This document shows, piece by piece, positions 37,343 through 42,731 of a stretch of 42,731 nt of DNA (positions within the stretch are counted from its first letter, which is position 1; every line of letters starts with the position of its first letter). The DNA comes from Candidatus Omnitrophota bacterium (lineage in GTDB: Bacteria > Ratteibacteria > UBA8468 > MWAK01), in contig JAPLMK010000091.1 of NCBI GenBank assembly GCA_026387085.1, forward strand, positions 1 to 42,731, written 5' to 3'. The notes below the pieces were generated by a model. It was not told the DNA's origin. It ran no database searches and saw only the letters and a program-made list of their open reading frames with translations. The translations under genes were made by a program, and so were the position numbers.

Positions 37343-39076
37343 TTACCCTCCGGTCTGGCCGATGCTTTCCCGTAAACTCTTTATCTCCAATTCCACGCAA
37401 TTAATTCCATCCTCTCCGGACATTTTGGGAACATAAGCAACATCCACCAGAAAGCCGGCCGGTAAAGACGGTTGCAATTTAGCCATGCCGAAATAAATCG
37501 CCTGCCGAAAAACCTGGCCTTGCTTCAACCACAATTTTAAGTGATTCTTGCCCACCACCCGGCTATACCGCTGCACCTCCAGACCAAAACTGGCCAGAAT
37601 CGGAGCCGGATTCTCCTGTCCGTAAGGCGCAAGTGTCTCAATCTCCCGAATAAGATCCGGCGTCAGATCTGAAAGTTCAATCTGCGCGTCAATTTTGATA
37701 CGCGCCTCTAATTCCTCGACCTTTAAACTTTTTTCGGCCAACACTTCCATCGCGCATCGAAACTCATCGAGCCGTTCCGGTAAAACCCCAACGCCCACCG
37801 CTTTCTGATGCCCCCCGAAAGAGATCAGCAGAGCACGGCAGGATTGAACCGCTTCAAAAAGATGAAAACCCGGGATGGAACGGCCGCTTCCTTTGGCCAG
37901 GTGCGGCGTGATTCCAAAAATAATAGCCGGACGATGATAGCGGTCAACAATCTTTCCGGCAACAATACCAACCACTCCGGGATGCCAGTCCTCGTTCCCC
38001 ATGATAATTATAGAACGTTCATCCAGATTTTGTTCTTCAATTTCGCGACAGGCCGCTTCCAATGCTTTTTGTCCCAACCGTTGCCGTTTACGGTTGCCCT
38101 GCTCCAGCATTTCCGCGCTGGCCGCCCGCTCAGATTCACTCTCGGTCAAAAATAACTGGAGCGCCACATCGGCCGTAGAAAGACGTCCGGCCGCATTAAT
38201 CCTCGGGCCGAGAACCCACCCTACTGTCTGCGTATCAACACGACCGGGCTTGATTCCCGCCTGCCGGAAAATTTCCCGGAAGGCAGGACGCGGTGCACGG
38301 CGCAATATCTCTAAACCCTGGTGGGTAAGAATACGGCTTTCTCCCCGAAGCGGCGACAGATCGGCGATAGTGCCGGTCGCAACCAGGTCAAGGTAGTCTA
38401 TCCCAACCTGGTCCTCGGAGAAATTAGGCCTATTGCCCTTCTGCGACAGAGCAACTGCCCGGACCAGTTCAAAAGCCACCCCTACACCGGAAAGACTTTT
38501 GAACTTCTCTTCCCGGCCCAGGTGGGGATTTACCAGCGGCACACCCTGCGGAACCTGTCCGGAAGGCAAATGGTGGTCGGTGATGATCAAGTCAAGATTA
38601 ATTTCTTTCGCCTGCGCTACCACGTCCGCCGCGCCAATTCCGCAATCAACCGAAATCACCAGCCCCACTCCGCTATTTTTTTTAGCTTCGCGTAATGGGT
38701 TAAAGTGCAGGCCGTAACCTTCGTCAATTCGGTGGGGAATATAAGTAAAAACCGGCATGCCCGCTTCTCGCAGGAAAAGAGTCAATAACGCGGTGGCCGT
38801 TACACCGTCGGCATCGTAATCGCCGTAAACCAGAATCGGTTCCTTGTTCTTCAAGGCCTCCCCGACCCGCGCCGCCGCCGCTTCCATTCCGGGCAGGTCA
38901 AACGGATCGGAAAGATTGTTAAAAGTGGGGTTGAGGAAGGTTTCTCCTTCCCGGGCATTACCGATACCGCGGTTTATCAATAAAGCAGCTAAAAAAGGCG
39001 AGATGGCCAATTTTCCGGCCAAGTCTGACTTAAGGTCCTCGTCCTGCGAAATAAATTCCCAGACCTTATTGTCCAT
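37343..39076 (-). CDS. recJ: Single-stranded-DNA-specific exonuclease RecJ
   Basis: YGDYDADGVTATALL, SVDCGIG, TDHHLP, GHQKAVGV. Confidence 0.95.
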   Translation of the reverse strand: MDNKVWEFISQDEDLKSDLAGKLAISPFLAALLINRGIGNAREGETFLNPTFNNLSDPFDLPGMEAAAARVGEALKNKEPILVYGDYDADGVTATALLTLFLREAGMPVFTYIPHRIDEGYGLHFNPLREAKKNSGVGLVISVDCGIGAADVVAQAKEINLDLIITDHHLPSGQVPQGVPLVNPHLGREEKFKSLSGVGVAFELVRAVALSQKGNRPNFSEDQVGIDYLDLVATGTIADLSPLRGESRILTHQGLEILRRAPRPAFREIFRQAGIKPGRVDTQTVGWVLGPRINAAGRLSTADVALQLFLTESESERAASAEMLEQGNRKRQRLGQKALEAACREIEEQNLDERSIIIMGNEDWHPGVVGIVAGKIVDRYHRPAIIFGITPHLAKGSGRSIPGFHLFEAVQSCRALLISFGGHQKAVGVGVLPERLDEFRCAMEVLAEKSLKVEELEARIKIDAQIELSDLTPDLIREIETLAPYGQENPAPILASFGLEVQRYSRVVGKNHLKLWLKQGQVFRQAIYFGMAKLQPSLPAGFLVDVAYVPKMSGEDGINCVELEIKSLRESIGQTGG

Positions 39077-39363
39077 CAAACAGTTTCGGCCGGTCCGGAT
39101 TCATCGTCAGATTTCGTCGAAAGCTGACGAGCCAAGGCGAGCAGTTCTTCCGAGGTTACGTCCGCAGGGTTAATCTCCTCAAAGCGTTTTTCGCCGATCA
39201 GGAGCGCCGGGATACGGCCGATATTATGATAGGCCATTTCAACCATACCTTCGGTAACTCCGATATCATAATAAGTGAAAGGAATAGAAAGATGCGCGAG
39301 TTTCCGCTTCCATCCTTCACAGAGCGCGCAACCTTCTTTTCCGAATAAAATAATATTTTTCAT
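39076..39363 (-). CDS. Glutaredoxin/thioredoxin-like protein
   Basis: [33 protein letters not shown]. Confidence 0.7.
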   Translation of the reverse strand: MKNIILFGKEGCALCEGWKRKLAHLSIPFTYYDIGVTEGMVEMAYHNIGRIPALLIGEKRFEEINPADVTSEELLALARQLSTKSDDESGPAETV

Positions 39364-39815
39364 GTTTTTTTCTTTTGCTCAATGGTTATTCCGGCTTCCG
39401 ACAATATGCTCCGGGCAAATTCGTCAGGGTAATCGCCGGCAATCACGATCCGGCTGACCTTGCAGTTGATAAGCATCTTGGCGCAAGTAACGCACGGCTG
39501 GCAGGTAACGTACAGTGTTGCTCCGGCAATCGGCAAACCGTAAAGAGCTGCCTGGATTATGGCGTTCTGCTCCGCGTGTAACCCCCGGCACAATTCCTGC
39601 CGCTCTCCGGACGGAATCCCGCGCTCCTCGCGCAAACACCCGATTTCAAGGCAATGCCTTAAATTAGCCGGAGCGCCGTTATAGCCGGTTGTCAGGATGC
39701 GTTTTTCGCGCACCAAAACTGCGCCTACCTGACGCCGCAGGCAGGTAGAACGCGTGGCAACCAAATCGGCAATCTCTAAAAAATAACTGTCCCAGTCCGG
39801 ACGTTTTTTCGTCAT
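39360..39815 (-). CDS. dCMP/cytidine deaminase (ComEB-like)
   Basis: [12 protein letters not shown] and [12 protein letters not shown] zinc motifs. Confidence 0.92.
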   Translation of the reverse strand: MTKKRPDWDSYFLEIADLVATRSTCLRRQVGAVLVREKRILTTGYNGAPANLRHCLEIGCLREERGIPSGERQELCRGLHAEQNAIIQAALYGLPIAGATLYVTCQPCVTCAKMLINCKVSRIVIAGDYPDEFARSILSEAGITIEQKKKT

Positions 39816-39876
39816 CAATTATCATTGCCGCGGCCGCCTTGTCGGCAACCGCGGCAATCGCATCTCCTGTTATTGT

Positions 39877-40545
39877 TTACTTTTTCGATTTCTGAAAATA
39901 TCCTTCAAGCCATCCCTTGATTAAATCCTTGGAACCAAGCGCAAAAGCCAGGGCTGCGCCAAAACAAAAAGCAGCCAAGATAATGTTGAAGGTGCTGCTG
40001 ATAAAAGAGGTGGCAATTCCGATTATCTGCAGAGCCAGCACGGTACCGAAGATAACAATTCCCGATTCGGCCACTTTCGCCAGAAAACCCGGATTATCAA
40101 TACCGGCATTAGCCACCGAAGTTTGAACCACTCCCTTAAAAAACCGGCCCAGGAACAGGGACAGGATGAAGATGATTATCCCCAGCACAAATCTCGGAAT
40201 AAATTCCAAAAGCTGCCCGATGACGATGGGGGGGATAGAAATATTGCCCACCATCAGCGCGATAAAAACCACCACCAGCAGCATTATCCAATAGACCGCG
40301 ATACCCAGTAGTTCCGAAACCGGTTTAGTGATGTTTCCTTTTTCCAGCAGACCCTTAAATCCGGAATCTTCCACCAACTTATCAATCTTTATTTCCTTAA
40401 ATAATCTGGTAATTAAAAAACATAAAATCTTGGCAATCAACCAACCGAGCAAAAAGACTATCAACGCCAGAATCAACGTTGACAAGCCGCCCCAAAGTTT
40501 TTGCAACATCTCCGTCGCCGGCATAAAAATATTTTCCGTTCCCAT
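39877..40545 (-). CDS. MscS-family-associated TM-helix membrane protein
   Basis: Repeated TM helices with LGRFFKGVVQTSVANAGIDNPGFLAKV; SD ggaggag; start reassigned to 40545. Confidence 0.75.
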   Translation of the reverse strand: MGTENIFMPATEMLQKLWGGLSTLILALIVFLLGWLIAKILCFLITRLFKEIKIDKLVEDSGFKGLLEKGNITKPVSELLGIAVYWIMLLVVVFIALMVGNISIPPIVIGQLLEFIPRFVLGIIIFILSLFLGRFFKGVVQTSVANAGIDNPGFLAKVAESGIVIFGTVLALQIIGIATSFISSTFNIILAAFCFGAALAFALGSKDLIKGWLEGYFQKSKK

Positions 40546-40571
40546 TCTCTCCTCCTTTGGTCGCCAAAACA

Positions 40572-40614
40572 CGGACGCCTGGAGCGGCAAAGCCGCCCTT
40601 CTAACGGGCGTCCG
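40572..40614. repeat. Nested-hairpin intergenic repeat
   Basis: cggacgcctggagcggcaaagccgcccttctaacgggcgtccg. Confidence 0.7.
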
Positions 40615-40804
40615 GATTGTGACGGTGACCTTTTCCCGCCGTAACTTCCGCCTGCGCCAAAGTTTAGCGGCTGCGGTTATGAAAGCGGGTTTTAGCCGCC
40701 GGCGTGTTATAAGCAGGCGACTTTACAAAGATCTCACATCTTTACTTGCAACAACCTTCAGGTTCTATTTTAGCAGGATAAAAAATGATAGTCAAATAAA
40801 ACAG

Positions 40805-40833
40805 TTGACAAAACGCTCAATAGTAACGATAAT
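40805..40833 (+). promoter_or_regulatory. Near-consensus sigma70 promoter
   Basis: TTGACA-N17-GATAAT. Confidence 0.6.
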
Positions 40834-40854
40834 ATTAAGAGTAAGGAGGCGGAT

Positions 40855-41550
40855 ATAGAAACAAAAATAGGCAAAAAGACGCTTGGCTTTGCGAAACCGC
40901 TCGTTTAAATTACCGCGCTTTTTTTATTTTTTGCCGTCTTTTCGGCGGGCCTGACGGGAATCGAAAAAAACGACGGCGATAATCTCACGGCAACCGGCAC
41001 GCAAAGTTACGTAATTAACACCCGTTACCTGATAGGTTGTGATTATTACAATCAGGGTGTTAAATATTCCAATAACCAACAGTACGAAAAATCACTGGTT
41101 TGCTTCCGCAAGGCAGTGGAATTGTTGCCCAAGGGCCACCCGGGATACGTCCTTTCCAAAATTGAAATCCAGCGCCTGACCGACCCGGAGATTCTGGAGG
41201 AAAAAAAGAGCAAATATGAAATATTGCTTACGGAGACAGTCATCCAGCAACTAAGCGAAATCGAAAAAGAAGCCCGGCAGATAGTCGGAGTTACGGTTGA
41301 AGAAGCACCGCAGCCCGCGGAAGAAAATCAGGAGGCGGAAAGGGAAAAACGGCTCAAGAAAGCCGCCCGGCAGGTTGCCCTGGAACTCGCAATTGAAAAC
41401 CTGAAAAAACAGATTGAACAGAAAAAAAATATAACCGAACCACTGAAATCTTCCGTAAGAAACCAAAAAACAGAGCCCGAAAATGAAGAAGGGCTGTTAA
41501 AAGAAAAGATCAGGTTATTGATAGACCAGGAATTCGCCACCAAGAAATAG
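40855..41550 (+). pseudogene. TPR-containing protein with degraded 5' end (intact ORF annotated from 41116)
   Basis: Frame from 40855 gives (ATA)ETKIGKKTLGFAKPLV*ITALFLFFAVFSAGLTGIEKNDGDNLTATGTQSYVINTRYLIGCDYYNQGVKYSNNQQYEKSLVCFRKAVELLPKGHPGY...; SD aaggagg 5 nt before ATA; in-frame TAA at 40906. Confidence 0.55.
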
Positions 41551-41560
41551 AGGTTTGATT

Positions 41561-42385
41561 ATGGCCTGGAAATGCCCTCATTGTAACAAAAAACTGGCGG
41601 AAAATGACGCCACCAGGGGTAACTGCCCTTTCTGCTTCCAGGTTTTTGACCTGCCCGAAGAACTTCAGGAAGAAGCGGTTTCGGACGAAGAACCCGCTCC
41701 AAATTTGCCGATTACCCGCAATCCCGACTCTGCCCTGCTCTGGTTATCGCTTACCACTCTGTGTTTATTATTAGTTTCGCTCTTTCTGGAAATCTGGCAC
41801 CCATCAGAAAAATATCAGCCGGCCTCAACTAAAATAGAAACGGGTAAAACAGACCCCGGTCAGGCAGAACCGCTTCCGCCGACAAAAGAGAGCGAAGAAG
41901 TAAAATCAATCCGGCTCAAAGAAAAGGAAATTGCCCAGACGGTTCTGTTTGAGTACGGAACAAAAACCTGCCAGAAAATTAAAGAGTCCCTAAAACAGGA
42001 ATATCTTCTGCAGCAAAAAGACGAGGCGAAATTCGGCAACTTATTTGGCAGTCCGATCGGCCTGGCGCATACCCAATTGCAATCAGTTTATACCCAATAC
42101 GGCCAGGCCTACCTTTTGTTGCTCGATGCAAACAAAAACTCGGACGGACTTAAAATCATCACTAATGATATTACGGTCAGCGACACCGATTTCGCAAAAG
42201 GGAAACTGGTTATCCAGTCGGTTACCCCTCTTTCGCTGGATGCCAAAAACAGCGCCCTGTTTAACGCGGTCCACTCCGAACCTTATCAGTTCCTTGTTTC
42301 CTGCACCCGCCCCGAAAAAGAATGGAAGGTAAAGGAATGGACTATTATCGGCACCGATTGGAATTTCCGGCCTTTGCCCCGCTGA
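41561..42385 (+). CDS. Zinc-ribbon membrane protein of unknown function
   Basis: MAWKCPHCNKKLAENDATRGNCPFCFQVFDLP followed by one TM helix and an extracytoplasmic domain. Confidence 0.65.
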   Translation: MAWKCPHCNKKLAENDATRGNCPFCFQVFDLPEELQEEAVSDEEPAPNLPITRNPDSALLWLSLTTLCLLLVSLFLEIWHPSEKYQPASTKIETGKTDPGQAEPLPPTKESEEVKSIRLKEKEIAQTVLFEYGTKTCQKIKESLKQEYLLQQKDEAKFGNLFGSPIGLAHTQLQSVYTQYGQAYLLLLDANKNSDGLKIITNDITVSDTDFAKGKLVIQSVTPLSLDAKNSALFNAVHSEPYQFLVSCTRPEKEWKVKEWTIIGTDWNFRPLPR

Positions 42386-42503
42386 TAACAAACCTGCCCT
42401 GCTTTGACTTGGCGTATAATTTTGTGCTAAAATTAAATGGTTTTTATTTTGGATATTTAAACCGAAACAACAACTTTCCTCAATACCAAAAGGAGCGAAA
42501 ACT

Positions 42504-42731
42504 ATGTTTAGTTTAATTATCTTCACCAGCCTGCTTGGTCTGTTAGTGGCTTACTTTCTCGCGCGGCACGTTCTCAGCCAGGAGATGGGCAATCTCCAGA
42601 TGCAGGAAATCTCCAACCACATCCGGGAAGGCGCCATGGCGTTTCTGAAACGCCAGTACGGCACGATTGCCGCCTTAACCGCGGTGCTGGCCGTCATCAT
42701 CTTCCTCATCTACGCGCTGAGCGGAAAGGTC
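42504..42731 (+). CDS. hppA: Membrane-bound proton/sodium-translocating pyrophosphatase (partial, runs off window)
   Basis: VAYFLARHVLSQEMGNLQMQEISNHIREGAMAFLKRQYGTIA; SD aaggagcg. Confidence 0.88.
   Translation, partial: MFSLIIFTSLLGLLVAYFLARHVLSQEMGNLQMQEISNHIREGAMAFLKRQYGTIAALTAVLAVIIFLIYALSGKV

Overview
The window is a dense bacterial chromosomal segment of about 42.7 kb, with roughly 45 protein-coding genes and no rRNA, tRNA or CRISPR recognised. Most genes are housekeeping: NfnAB-like transhydrogenase, trpS, hisC, cdaA, pdxJ, argC, aroE, nusA-infB, kdsA, kdsD, hpf-ptsN-ptsI, metK, coaE, rho, rpmB, recJ and the start of an hppA-type pyrophosphatase. LPS genes (lptF/lptG-like permeases, kdsA, kdsD, O-antigen ligase) suggest a diderm from an uncultured lineage; I did not try to fix the taxonomy. 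A pentose-type cassette (SDR, xylose-isomerase-like TIM barrel, ribulokinase, AraD-like epimerase) occupies 7.5-12.2 kb. The most unusual content is a high density of small non-autonomous palindromic elements. One is MITE-like (18828-19101), with 31-bp terminal inverted repeats and a 7-bp target duplication (ATACTTA) 5 bp upstream of the lptF start codon. Others sit inside or at the ends of coding sequences (nfnA C-terminus, nfnB linker, kdsA/kdsD junction). Several loci look eroded or remodelled: a frameshifted GxxExxY gene between lptF and lptG, an apparent lptC-lptA collapse remnant, a frameshifted kdsD, an SDR missing a core Rossmann strand, a CdaR reduced to its membrane anchor, an IF-2 lacking its N-terminal domain, and a TPR gene with an ATA at its start site and an in-frame TAA. 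No clear novel multi-gene system was found. All calls come from reading the sequence and family motifs from memory; no searches were run.
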